From Sphingomonadales bacterium UBA2369 (GTDB taxonomy: Bacteria; Pseudomonadota; Alphaproteobacteria; Sphingomonadales; Sphingomonadaceae), in NCBI GenBank assembly GCA_002344055.1, contig DDTH01000014.1, positions 338,487 through 402,486 on the forward strand: a DNA stretch of 64,000 nucleotides. The letters run 5' to 3'. Of this stretch, positions 26,748 through 34,680 are shown one piece after another; within the stretch, counting starts at the first letter, position 1; each line of letters opens with the position of its first letter. Below the pieces are notes generated by a model. That model was given only the letters and a program-made list of their open reading frames with translations, had not been told where the DNA came from and did not search any database. A program made the translations under genes and the position numbers.

Positions 26748-27119
26748 ATGCGTGTCCCCATTGCCCTGAGCCTCATCCTGTTTGCCGCCGCCTGTGGTCG
26801 TAATGCGGAAACGCAGAATGCGACGACCGAAGTCGATGGGCGGATCGACTGCCGTATCGGCGGCGACACCCAGTTCATCCGCGCCTGCCGGATCGAGCGG
26901 ACCAGAGGTGAGGACGGTATTCTGTTGACCGTGACCAAGCCGGACGGCGGCTTCCGGCGGCTGATGCAGACACGCGACGGCCGGGGCGTCATCGCGGCGG
27001 ACGGGGCTGAGCAGGCCGAGGTGCGCATCGTCGGCGAGAATCTGATCGAGGTCAGCATCGCCGGGGACAGTTTCCGCCTGCCGGCGCGGATCGGACCGGT
27101 CCCACAGCAGGGTCAGTGA
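26748..27119 (+). CDS. small lipoprotein of unknown function
   Basis: 123 aa. Signal peptide with lipobox FAAAC-G (Cys about 16). The mature protein has CRIGGDTQFIRACRIERTRGEDGILLTVTKPDGGFRRLMQTRDGRGV, a beta-rich pattern common in sphingomonad lipoproteins of unknown role, with two further cysteines that could form a disulfide. The stop overlaps the start of the nnr gene (GTGA), so the two are probably cotranslated. No function is claimed. Confidence 0.8.
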   Translation: MRVPIALSLILFAAACGRNAETQNATTEVDGRIDCRIGGDTQFIRACRIERTRGEDGILLTVTKPDGGFRRLMQTRDGRGVIAADGAEQAEVRIVGENLIEVSIAGDSFRLPARIGPVPQQGQ

Positions 27120-28486
27120 ACGGCCGGCCAATACTGACGGCGGCCGGGATGCGTGCCGCCGAGGAACGCGTCATGGCCGCCGGAACGCCGGTCGAATTGC
27201 TGATGGAGCGCGCCGGTGCGGCGGCGGCCGAGGCGATCTGGCGGCTAGCGGGGCCGATGCCGACCTTGATCCTGTGCGGACCCGGCAATAATGGCGGCGA
27301 CGGCTATGTGATTGCCCGCTGCCTCGCGGAGCGCGGCTTGGAGGTGCGGGTCGCGGCGCTGGCCGAGCCATCCACGCCAGCCGCGCGGGCGGCACGTCAG
27401 GCCTGGGGCGGGCCTGTCTCTTCGCTGGACGCGGCCGAACCGGCGCCGTTGCTGATCGACTGCCTGTTCGGCACCGGCCTGAAACGCCCGCTGGACGATG
27501 CGCCGGCCTTGATGCGTTTGGCGGAACGGGCGCGTTTGCGCGTCGCCGTCGATGTGCCGAGCGGCGTCTCGACCGACGATGGCGCGGTCCTCTCGCGCGT
27601 CCCGGATTTCGATCTCACCATCACCTTCGGCGCGTTGAAGCCCGCACACCTGCTCCAGCCGGCCGCCCGGCATATGGGCCGCATTGTCCTCGCCGACATC
27701 GGCGTTGAGGCGGGCACGCAGCTTTACGAGATCGCGCGCCCGTATCTGCCCGCGCTCGGTCCCGACGATCACAAATATACGCGCGGCCTCGTCACCATCA
27801 TCTCGGGCGCGATGCCGGGCGCCGCGATCCTTGCTGCGACTGCCGCTGCGCGGGCCGGGGCAGGGGCGGTGCGGCTGCAGGGCGACGCTATCGTCCAGGG
27901 CCTTCCCGCCGCGATTATCCAGTCCGGCGAAGGTCCACTCGAACGGCTCGACGACAAGCGTATCGGCTGCCTGGTCGTGGGCTGCGGTCTCACGCCTGAT
28001 ACGGACGACCGTCGCCTGCTCAATGCCGCTTTGGACACCACGCATCCGCTCCTGCTCGACGCCGGCGCGCTCCACCTGCTCGCCAGACCCGATCTTAAAG
28101 CACGCAACGCCCCCACGATCCTCACCCCCCATGGTGGTGAATTCGCCAAACTGTTCGGCGAAGGGGAGGGAAGCAAGGTCGATCGTGCCCGCGCCGCCTC
28201 CGCCTCGAGCGGTGCGATCATCGTCTACAAGGGCGCCGACACCGTGGCCGCCGCACCCGATGGCCGTGCCGCAATCCTGACCCCGCCAAACTGGCTCGCC
28301 AGCGCCGGAACGGGGGACGTGCTCGCCGGTATCATCGGGGCGATGGTGGCCCGCGGCCTGGATCCGTTCGATGCGGCCTGTGCCGGTGTCTGGCTTCATG
28401 CCCGCGCCGCCGAACTGGCCGGCCCGGCGTTGATCGCCGACGATCTCGCTACGCACCTGCCGATGGCCATCGCCGAATGTCTGTAG
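27116..28486 (+). CDS. bifunctional NAD(P)H-hydrate epimerase / ADP-dependent dehydratase (Nnr)
   Basis: 456 aa metabolite-repair enzyme that restores hydrated NAD(P)H. N-terminal epimerase half (about 1-205): GPGNNGGDGYVIARCL, LLIDCLFGTGLKRPL, VDVPSGVSTDDG. C-terminal dehydratase half of the ribokinase-like fold: HKYTRGLVTIISG, ILTPHGGEFAKLFG, VYKGADTVAAAPDG and the nucleotide-binding NWLASAGTGDVLAGIIGAM. GTG start overlapping the preceding lipoprotein stop. The next gene starts 10 bp before its stop. Confidence 0.94.
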   Translation: MNGRPILTAAGMRAAEERVMAAGTPVELLMERAGAAAAEAIWRLAGPMPTLILCGPGNNGGDGYVIARCLAERGLEVRVAALAEPSTPAARAARQAWGGPVSSLDAAEPAPLLIDCLFGTGLKRPLDDAPALMRLAERARLRVAVDVPSGVSTDDGAVLSRVPDFDLTITFGALKPAHLLQPAARHMGRIVLADIGVEAGTQLYEIARPYLPALGPDDHKYTRGLVTIISGAMPGAAILAATAAARAGAGAVRLQGDAIVQGLPAAIIQSGEGPLERLDDKRIGCLVVGCGLTPDTDDRRLLNAALDTTHPLLLDAGALHLLARPDLKARNAPTILTPHGGEFAKLFGEGEGSKVDRARAASASSGAIIVYKGADTVAAAPDGRAAILTPPNWLASAGTGDVLAGIIGAMVARGLDPFDAACAGVWLHARAAELAGPALIADDLATHLPMAIAECL

Positions 28487-29664
28487 AGATCATCCGCCTC
28501 GCCGCGCGTGGCGAAGGTGCCACCGCCGACGGCCGTTTCTTGCCGCTGACCGCGCCGGGCGATCTGGTCTCGGCGGACGGTGCAATCACGCTCGGCCCGC
28601 ATCACGTCACGCCGTCCTGCCGCCATTTCCCGACATGCGGCGGTTGCCAGCTGCAGCATGTGGATGACGCGGCTTATGCCGATTTCCTCGTCGAGCGAGT
28701 CGCGGGCGCGCTTGGCGCGCAGGGCATCGCCACGACTGAGATCCGCGCGCCGCATATCTCGCCACCGCGCAGCCGTCGGCGGGCGTCGCTGCGCGTCGAG
28801 CGGCGCGGCGGCTCGGTGCAGATCGGCTTCAATCAGGAGGGCAGCCACCGCATCGTCGACATGCGCGAATGCCACATCCTGCGCCCGGAATTGTTCGCGC
28901 TGGTGCAGCCGCTGCGCGCTTTGATGCTCAAGCTGATGAGTCCCCGCGGCAATGGCGGCGTGCGCCTCAGCCTCGCCGATCGCGGCCCGGATGTGTTGCT
29001 CGAAGGCGTCAGTGCGGAGGGGCTGGAAGCCACCGAAGCGTTGACCGGCTTCGCATCCGCGCATGGTCTGTCGCGCCTTTCCATCGATGACGGCTATGGC
29101 CCGATGACTGTCTGGGAGCCGGAGCCGGTGACGATCACGCTCGGCGGCGTTGCCGTGCCGCTGCCGCACGACGCCTTCCTGCAAGCCGCCGAAGATGGCG
29201 AGGCGGCCCTGGTCGCGGCGATGCGCGAGGCGGTGGGCGGTGCAACCATCGTCGCCGACCTGTTCGCCGGCCTTGGCACTTTTGCCCTTGCTCTGCCTGG
29301 TCGCGTCTATGCCGCCGAGGGCGCGCGCGATGCGGTCCTGGCTCTCAAGGCGGCTGCGGGCGCTGGCCAGCGCCAGCTTTTCGTTGAGCATCGCGACCTC
29401 TTCCGCCGCCCGCTCACCACCGCCGAACTAAATCGCTTTGAGGCGGTCGTGCTTGATCCTCCCCGCGCCGGCGCGCGTGATCAGGTCGAGCAGCTCGCCA
29501 CCGCGACCGTGCCGCGCATCGCCTATGTCAGCTGCAATCCAGCCACCTTCGCGCGCGATGCGAAGACGCTGATCGACGGCGGCTATCGCCTGTCGTGGGT
29601 GCAACCGGTCGGCCAGTTCCGTTGGTCCATCCACGTCGAACTGGCGGCGGCATTCGAGCGCTAG
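28477..29664 (+). CDS. 23S rRNA (uracil) methyltransferase-like protein (RlmD/RumA class)
   Basis: 395 aa class I SAM-dependent RNA m5U methyltransferase. Fe-S ligand cluster CRHFPTCGGCQLQH near residue 48 plus a Cys in MRECHILRP. SAM motif VADLFAGLGTFALAL, and motif IV/VI with VVLDPPRAGA and the catalytic Cys in AYVSCNPATFARD. The target base (23S rRNA U1939/U747 type versus tRNA) cannot be decided from sequence alone. Overlaps the nnr end and converges with cdd. Confidence 0.9.
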   Translation: MSVEIIRLAARGEGATADGRFLPLTAPGDLVSADGAITLGPHHVTPSCRHFPTCGGCQLQHVDDAAYADFLVERVAGALGAQGIATTEIRAPHISPPRSRRRASLRVERRGGSVQIGFNQEGSHRIVDMRECHILRPELFALVQPLRALMLKLMSPRGNGGVRLSLADRGPDVLLEGVSAEGLEATEALTGFASAHGLSRLSIDDGYGPMTVWEPEPVTITLGGVAVPLPHDAFLQAAEDGEAALVAAMREAVGGATIVADLFAGLGTFALALPGRVYAAEGARDAVLALKAAAGAGQRQLFVEHRDLFRRPLTTAELNRFEAVVLDPPRAGARDQVEQLATATVPRIAYVSCNPATFARDAKTLIDGGYRLSWVQPVGQFRWSIHVELAAAFER

Positions 29665-30110
29665 CCCGCGTCCTTCAGATTCGCCGGCCCGAAGCCGAGC
29701 GGGAGGAGACTCCCAATCGTGCGCGTGTCGGTTTCGGTGCCGCTGCCGTTGGACGAGACGATCTCCAGATTCCGGCCCGACAGATGTGCTGCTTCGAGGA
29801 TCGACTGGCGGCAGCCGCCGCAGGAAGTGACAAGCATGTCGCCCGCCAGTGCGCCATGCTCGATCCGCCCGCCGGCGACCGCGATCCGCGCCACCCGGTC
29901 CAGCCCGAACGCCTGTGCCGCGGCGGTCAGCGCTGATACTTCCGCGCATACGCCGAGCCTGTAGCAGGCATTCTCCATATTCGCGCCGACGACGACCTCG
30001 CCGTCCACCGATTCTACGGCACAGCCCACGCTGAACCCCGAATAGGGCGCGTAGGCCTTCAGCGCCGCTTCGCGCGCCCGTGCAACCAGTGCCGCTTCGT
30101 CCATGTTCAT
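29661..30110 (-). CDS. cdd: cytidine deaminase
   Basis: 149 aa, the short homotetrameric type. Zinc/catalytic motifs: CAEVSAL (Cys and Glu) and CGGCRQSILE (two Cys ligands); N-terminal AYAPYSGFSVGCAVE and NMENACYRLGVC. Converts cytidine/deoxycytidine to uridine forms for pyrimidine salvage. The ATG overlaps the stop of the ArsC-like gene (ATGA). Last gene of the leftward operon. Confidence 0.94.
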   Translation of the reverse strand: MNMDEAALVARAREAALKAYAPYSGFSVGCAVESVDGEVVVGANMENACYRLGVCAEVSALTAAAQAFGLDRVARIAVAGGRIEHGALAGDMLVTSCGGCRQSILEAAHLSGRNLEIVSSNGSGTETDTRTIGSLLPLGFGPANLKDAG

Positions 30111-30460
30111 CCCACCCGTTGCGCCAGCGCGCCTTGGTAAATCTCCGGTTTGAACCCGGCAATGCGGCGATCCCCCAGATCGAGGATAGGGCGTTTGATC
30201 ATAGACGGCTGTTCCAGCATCAGCGCGATCGCTTTGTCGGCATCCAGACCGGCTTTCGCATCGTCCGGCAGCTTTCGGAAGGTCGTCCCGGCGCGGTTGA
30301 GCACGGTCTCCCAGCCCAGTTCCCCGACCCAGCCACGCAGCCGTGGTTCATCGATCCCGGCTTTCTTGTAATCGTGAAAGTCGTAGGCGACGCCCTGGGC
30401 GTCGAGCCAGGTCCGGGCCTTCTTCACCGTGTCGCAATTGGGGATGCCGTAGAGTTTCAA
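30107..30460 (-). CDS. ArsC/Spx-family thioredoxin-fold protein (YffB-like)
   Basis: 117 aa. Starts MKLYGIPNCDTVKKARTWL with a single N-terminal Cys (CDT), continues with RAGTTFRKL and PSMIKRPILD, the ArsC-fold signature. The N(C)DTxxKA form is closest to the YffB subgroup, whose members behave as GSH-dependent thiol proteins rather than proven arsenate reductases. No ars genes are nearby. Overlaps both neighbours by 4 bp. Confidence 0.88.
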   Translation of the reverse strand: MKLYGIPNCDTVKKARTWLDAQGVAYDFHDYKKAGIDEPRLRGWVGELGWETVLNRAGTTFRKLPDDAKAGLDADKAIALMLEQPSMIKRPILDLGDRRIAGFKPEIYQGALAQRVG

Positions 30461-31059
30461 ATCTTGCGTTCCTTTTGCGGATGGATGGTCTCGCCGCGTT
30501 TCAGCATATCGACGAATTCCGCGATCTTTTTCCGCCGCCCGGCCTCGGTCTTCAAGTTCCCGACCCGGAAGATCAAGGCGAACCGGTTCTGCGCGGTCAG
30601 CTTCCCCAGCATCGCCCTGGCCGCCGGCTCAGCCTCAATCGCGGCCAGCAGATCGGCGGGGATCTCCGCATCCTTGGTACGATAGGCCTTGTCCCAGCGC
30701 CCGTCCGCCTTCGCCGTGTCGACATGTTTCAGCCCATGCTCGGTCATCCGCCCCGACGCCACCAGCCGAGCGACATTGTCGACATTGACCTGGCTCCACA
30801 CGCTCTTCGGACCGCGCGGCGTGTAACGCTGCAGGAAGCTCTGTTCGTCGAAGCCTTTGCGGATGGCGTCGATCCAGCCCCAGCACAAAGCCGCGTCGAT
30901 GGCTTCCTTCGCCGTGATGCTCGACAGACCGGACGCCTTCTTGTGCATTTTGATCCAAAGCTCACGCTCACTGTCGTGATGCTTGGCCAACCAGTCGTAG
31001 AAAGCGCCCTCGTCGGCAAACTCCCGCACATGCGCCGGATCGACTATTACGGGCGGCAT
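30457..31059 (-). CDS. YdeI/OmpD-associated family protein
   Basis: 200 aa. Family hallmarks: FYDWLAKHHDSERELWIKMHKKASG, EAIDAALCWGWIDAIRKGFDEQSFLQRYTPRG, KSVWSQVNVDNVARLVASGRM and a C-terminal AGRRKKIAEFVDML region. YdeI family members are small cytosolic proteins linked to envelope stress or antimicrobial peptide resistance in enterics; the biochemical role is not known. Coupled to the downstream ArsC-like gene by overlap. Confidence 0.88.
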   Translation of the reverse strand: MPPVIVDPAHVREFADEGAFYDWLAKHHDSERELWIKMHKKASGLSSITAKEAIDAALCWGWIDAIRKGFDEQSFLQRYTPRGPKSVWSQVNVDNVARLVASGRMTEHGLKHVDTAKADGRWDKAYRTKDAEIPADLLAAIEAEPAARAMLGKLTAQNRFALIFRVGNLKTEAGRRKKIAEFVDMLKRGETIHPQKERKI

Positions 31060-31077
31060 GTCTTTGCCTGCTGCTGC

Positions 31078-31383
31078 TTAGCGATCGACCCGTGCGGTAA
31101 CGCGGTGGAAGAACGGCCGGTTCGGCGTATTCGCCCGCTCCATGCAGCAGAAAATGCCGCCGCCGAGGCTCGGGATCAGCTGTTCGAGCTTCACCATGTC
31201 CTCGTAATTCCGCACGTCGATATGGACCTCCAGCCGCCCATCGAAATCGAAACTGATGTCCGCATCCTTTGGGCTGACGTCACGCAGGATCGCCAGGATG
31301 CGGTTCAGTTCGTCTGTGACGAACGCGGTCTTCTGGGTCGGCAATTGTTCGACGCTGTCCTTCCGGACGGATTCTTCGCTCAT
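31078..31383 (-). CDS. small conserved protein of unknown function
   Basis: 101 aa, acidic N terminus, then VTDELNRILAILRDVSPKDADISFDFDGRLEVHIDVRNYEDMVKLE and a Cys-Cys pair (IFCCMERANTPNRPFFHRVTARVDR). No signal peptide or membrane segment. Sits between guaA and the ydeI-like gene in the same direction, 70 bp after guaA. I do not recognise the family; the mixed alpha/beta pattern looks like a genuine small protein. Confidence 0.7.
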   Translation of the reverse strand: MSEESVRKDSVEQLPTQKTAFVTDELNRILAILRDVSPKDADISFDFDGRLEVHIDVRNYEDMVKLEQLIPSLGGGIFCCMERANTPNRPFFHRVTARVDR

Positions 31384-31453
31384 GATGGATTCCTGGATGG
31401 TCGCCTGATGCCGGTCATGGCGTCCGAATGGGGCGCGGGAAAGGCGTGAATGC

Positions 31454-33025
31454 TCATTCCCACTCGATCGTTCCCGGTGGCTTCGACGTATAGTCGTAAA
31501 CCACCCGGTTGATCCCCTTCACCTCGTTCACGATCCGCGTCGCCACCCGCGACAGGAAGGCGCTGTCATAGGGATAGACGTCGGCGGTCATGCCGTCGGT
31601 GCTGGTGACGGCGCGCAGGGCGCAGACATGGTCGTAGGTGCGTGCGTCGCCCATCACGCCGACGGTGCGGACCGGGAGGAGGACGGCAAAGGCCTGCCAG
31701 ATCGCGTCGTAGAGACCGGCATTCCTGATCTCTTCCAGATAGATAGCGTCAGCTTTTCGCAAGATGTCGCAGCGTTCGCGGGTGACCTCGCCCGGAATGC
31801 GGATGGCGAGGCCGGGGCCGGGGAAGGGGTGGCGGCCGACGAAGGCCTGGGGCAGGCCGAGCTCGCGGCCCAAGGCGCGGACCTCGTCCTTGAACAATTC
31901 CCGCAGCGGCTCGACCAGCTGCATGTTCATCCGCTCGGGCAAGCCGCCGACATTGTGGTGGCTCTTGATCGTCACGCTCGGCCCGCCGGTGAAGCTGACG
32001 CTTTCGATCACGTCCGGATAGAGCGTGCCCTGGGCGAGGAAATCGGCGCCGCCGATCTTCTTCGCTTCCTCCTCGAAAATGTCGATGAAGGTCTTGCCGA
32101 TCAGCTTGCGCTTGGCCTCCGGCTCGTCGAGCCCGGCCAGCCCGCCCAGGAAGGCGTCCGACGCGTCCACATGGACGAGCGGGATGTTGTAGTGGTTGCG
32201 GAAGAGGCTGACGACCTGCTCCGCCTCATTGGCGCGCATCAGGCCGTGATCGACGAAGACGCACGTCAATTGCTCGCCGATCGCCTCGTGGATCAGGACC
32301 GCCGCGACCGCGCTGTCGACGCCGCCGGACAGGCCGCAGATCACCCGCCCGGAGCCGACTTGCGCGCGGATGTCGGCGATCTTGGCGGCGCGGAATTCCG
32401 CCATCGTCCAGTCGCCCTTCAGGCCGCAGACGTGGTGGACGAAGTTGGAGATAAGCTTCGCCCCGTCCGGCGTGTGCACGACCTCGGGGTGGAATTGCGT
32501 CCCGTAATAGCGGCGTTCGTCGTCCGCGATCAAAGCGAAGGGCGCGCCGTCGGAGGTCGCGACGATGCGGAAGCCCGGCGCGAACTTGGTCACCTTGTCC
32601 CCGTGGCTCATCCACACCTGGTGCCGCTCGCCGACCTCCCACAAGCCGTCGAACAGGGCGCAGGGTTCGCTGACGGTCAGATAGGCGCGGCCGAATTCGC
32701 CGCCTTCGCCGGTCTCATGCCCGGGCCGCACCTCGCCGCCCAATTGGTGCGACATCACCTGCTGGCCGTAGCAGATGCCCAGGATCGGCAGGCCGCTGTC
32801 GAACAGCATCTGTGGCGCGCGGGGGCTGCCGTCGTCGCACACGGAGGCCGGGGAGCCGGAGAGGATGATGCCCTTGGGCTGCAGCCGCTCGAACGCCGCC
32901 TCGGCCTGAGGGAAGGGCGCGATTTCGGAATAGACGCCGGCCTCGCGAACGCGGCGCGCGATCAGTTGCGTCACCTGGCTGCCGAAATCGACGATGAGGA
33001 TGGTGTCTGTGGGCTGGACCGTCAT
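31454..33025 (-). CDS. guaA: GMP synthase (glutamine-hydrolysing)
   Basis: 523 aa; converts XMP to GMP. N-terminal class I glutamine amidotransferase with nucleophile Cys in ILGICYGQQ and His/Glu in [13 protein letters not shown]-pyrophosphatase P-loop [18 protein letters not shown]-terminal dimerisation domain ending [53 protein letters not shown]. ATG at 33025. Divergent from the oxidase-GNAT pair; the 180-bp gap shows no purine riboswitch I can recognise. Confidence 0.97.
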   Translation of the reverse strand: MTVQPTDTILIVDFGSQVTQLIARRVREAGVYSEIAPFPQAEAAFERLQPKGIILSGSPASVCDDGSPRAPQMLFDSGLPILGICYGQQVMSHQLGGEVRPGHETGEGGEFGRAYLTVSEPCALFDGLWEVGERHQVWMSHGDKVTKFAPGFRIVATSDGAPFALIADDERRYYGTQFHPEVVHTPDGAKLISNFVHHVCGLKGDWTMAEFRAAKIADIRAQVGSGRVICGLSGGVDSAVAAVLIHEAIGEQLTCVFVDHGLMRANEAEQVVSLFRNHYNIPLVHVDASDAFLGGLAGLDEPEAKRKLIGKTFIDIFEEEAKKIGGADFLAQGTLYPDVIESVSFTGGPSVTIKSHHNVGGLPERMNMQLVEPLRELFKDEVRALGRELGLPQAFVGRHPFPGPGLAIRIPGEVTRERCDILRKADAIYLEEIRNAGLYDAIWQAFAVLLPVRTVGVMGDARTYDHVCALRAVTSTDGMTADVYPYDSAFLSRVATRIVNEVKGINRVVYDYTSKPPGTIEWE

Positions 33026-33133
33026 GGCCGGGCGATAGGAAGCGGCCCGATGGCTGTAAAGCGTGTCGGGAGGTCCAGCGCCCCGATCCTTCAGAAAAGC
33101 TTTAGCGGTCCTTCATGACGGCTGCGCTTCCGT

Positions 33134-33149
33134 CCGGCACTGCTGCCGG
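33134..33149. promoter_or_regulatory. 16-bp palindrome in the guaA / oxidase intergenic region
   Basis: CCGGCA-CTGC-TGCCGG, perfect 6-bp arms, about 57-72 bp before the GTG start at 33206. Position suits an operator for the oxidase-GNAT pair; no binding protein is assignable. Confidence 0.35.
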
Positions 33150-33205
33150 GCCGCGGCGCACCCATCGGCGCTTCGGGCAACGGGATCATCGCACTGGAGG
33201 CTGCT

Positions 33206-33925
33206 GTGTCGCCTTTCGAACAGCTTGAACGCCATTGGGCCGACGTTGAGCGGGAATTCATGGCTTCCCGGCCGATGCTGCGGTTGCAGCGCGGCCAAGT
33301 CGGCCTCGATCATTACGCCGCCTATCTGCGCGAAACCTATTTTTACACACGTGAAGATCCGCAGAAACAGGCCACCGCGACCGCCAGATTTCGCGGCCCG
33401 GACCGGGACATGGTGAAGTACTTTCTTCGCCATGCCCTCTCCGAGGTCGGGCATGACCAGATGGCGCTGGCGGATCTGACCGCGATCGGTTTCGAAACTG
33501 CCAGCATACCGGACGAAAATCCGCTCCCGGCCACGCTCGCGATGACCGGCTTCGCATATTATTCGATCCAGTATCGGCAACCGATTTCATATCTGGGCTG
33601 GCTCTATTTTCTAGAGTTCCTGCCAACCAGCAAGGGCGGCGGCATCGCCGAGGCGTTGGCAAAGCTTGGCGTTCCCAAAACGGCGATGACGTTCCTGGAC
33701 GAGCATCGCTCGGTGGACGTCCACCACAATAAATTGATGCGCATCTACGCCGATCACATGATCCGTAGCGAATATGATCTCGATGAGGTCGTCTACGCGT
33801 TAACTGTCACCGGAACCCTGTTCGCCAACATGCTGGAAGGCGCGTTCGAGGCGGCTGACAGGGGTGACCTGCCCGTGCGCCTGGGATCGCAGCCTGCCGC
33901 AGTCGTATCCCGAAGCGCGCCGTGA
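33206..33925 (+). CDS. heme-oxygenase-like diiron oxidase candidate
   Basis: 239 aa, all-helical TenA/heme-oxygenase-like fold. Candidate iron ligands follow the HDO order: E80 and H83 (SEVGHDQMA), E137 (YFLEFLP), and H167, D171, H174 in EHRSVDVHH, an HxxxDxxH helix like that of CADD. Characterised HDOs cleave or hydroxylate small acids and amines (UndA, SznF, CADD). The GTG start has GGAGG 8 nt upstream. The stop overlaps the GNAT start (GTGA), so the two proteins are made together. Substrate unknown. Confidence 0.75.
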   Translation: MSPFEQLERHWADVEREFMASRPMLRLQRGQVGLDHYAAYLRETYFYTREDPQKQATATARFRGPDRDMVKYFLRHALSEVGHDQMALADLTAIGFETASIPDENPLPATLAMTGFAYYSIQYRQPISYLGWLYFLEFLPTSKGGGIAEALAKLGVPKTAMTFLDEHRSVDVHHNKLMRIYADHMIRSEYDLDEVVYALTVTGTLFANMLEGAFEAADRGDLPVRLGSQPAAVVSRSAP

Positions 33926-34521
33926 AAACCGCCATCCGGCTCGCGGAAACCGAGGCCGAACGGCTAGCCCTCTACGCATTCCGGTACGCCATCTATGTGG
34001 AAGAGATGGCCCGGCCGCAACGGCACGCCGATCACGCGATGCGCCGGATCTCCGACCCAATGGACGGTACGGCGCGCAACCTGATCGCCTGGAACAGCGA
34101 CGAAATTGTCGGTTGTGTCAGGGTCAATCTCGCACGGGACGGCGGTGTCGACTATTATCGCGAGTTGCTGCGGATGGATGCGGTCGGGTCGGCTTGGCCC
34201 GACGCCGTGTCGCTTTGCACCCGGCTGATGATCAGGCCCGAGTGGCGAAGCTCGCCGTTGGCGATGCGTCTCTCGATAGCGGCCTTCGAACTCGGTTTGC
34301 GTGAATGCATCCGCTGGAACTTCATCGACTGCAACGACCACCTTGCGAGCTTTTTCACGCGCATGGGTTATGTCACCACGCATCGCCCGACCCATGACGA
34401 ATATGGGCAGGTCAACGCCATGCGCTTCGATTTGACGAACGAACAATGGCTGGCGAGCGCGGGATCGCCGTTTCGTCAAAGCTTCAATCGGCATCGGGCC
34501 GTGCTTTCGCAGGGCGGATGA
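33922..34521 (+). CDS. GNAT-fold acyltransferase, FeeM/LuxI-like
   Basis: 199 aa. Pattern of N-acyl amino acid synthase/autoinducer synthase folds: RYAIYVEEMARPQRHADHAM (region of the LuxI Arg/acidic pocket), NSDEIVGCVRVN, then LCTRLMIRPEWRSSPLAMRL resembling the acyl-carrier-binding beta4-alpha3 segment, and FFTRMGYVTTHRP. FeeM-type enzymes make long-chain N-acyl amino acids from acyl-ACP. Strict LuxI residues are not all present, so homoserine lactone production is not claimed. Cotranslated with the diiron oxidase. Confidence 0.72.
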   Translation: MKTAIRLAETEAERLALYAFRYAIYVEEMARPQRHADHAMRRISDPMDGTARNLIAWNSDEIVGCVRVNLARDGGVDYYRELLRMDAVGSAWPDAVSLCTRLMIRPEWRSSPLAMRLSIAAFELGLRECIRWNFIDCNDHLASFFTRMGYVTTHRPTHDEYGQVNAMRFDLTNEQWLASAGSPFRQSFNRHRAVLSQGG

Positions 34522-34680
34522 CCGTCAGGCCCTTGCCGTAGCGAGCCAGAGGGAAGCCTGAGATGCGCTGCGGCCTTTGCGCCGCTGCCCATGCTGTATT
34601 ATCAGCCTAGTTCGCCATTCAGGCGCGGCTCACCCGAAAAAGCTAGTGACAGCGCCAACATTCCCGTCTGGAGACTGAAA

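Noticed and set aside
31628..33118. 496-codon frame antisense to guaA
   Set aside because: Translation is Ala/Asp/Arg-rich without motifs; guaA is certain.
33026..33205. Purine riboswitch upstream of guaA
   Set aside because: No conserved purine-aptamer loops in either strand; only an unrelated palindrome is visible.
33922..34521. Acyl-homoserine lactone synthase (LuxI)
   Set aside because: The fold pattern is similar but the full set of conserved LuxI residues is not present and no luxR gene is adjacent; kept as FeeM/LuxI-like GNAT.
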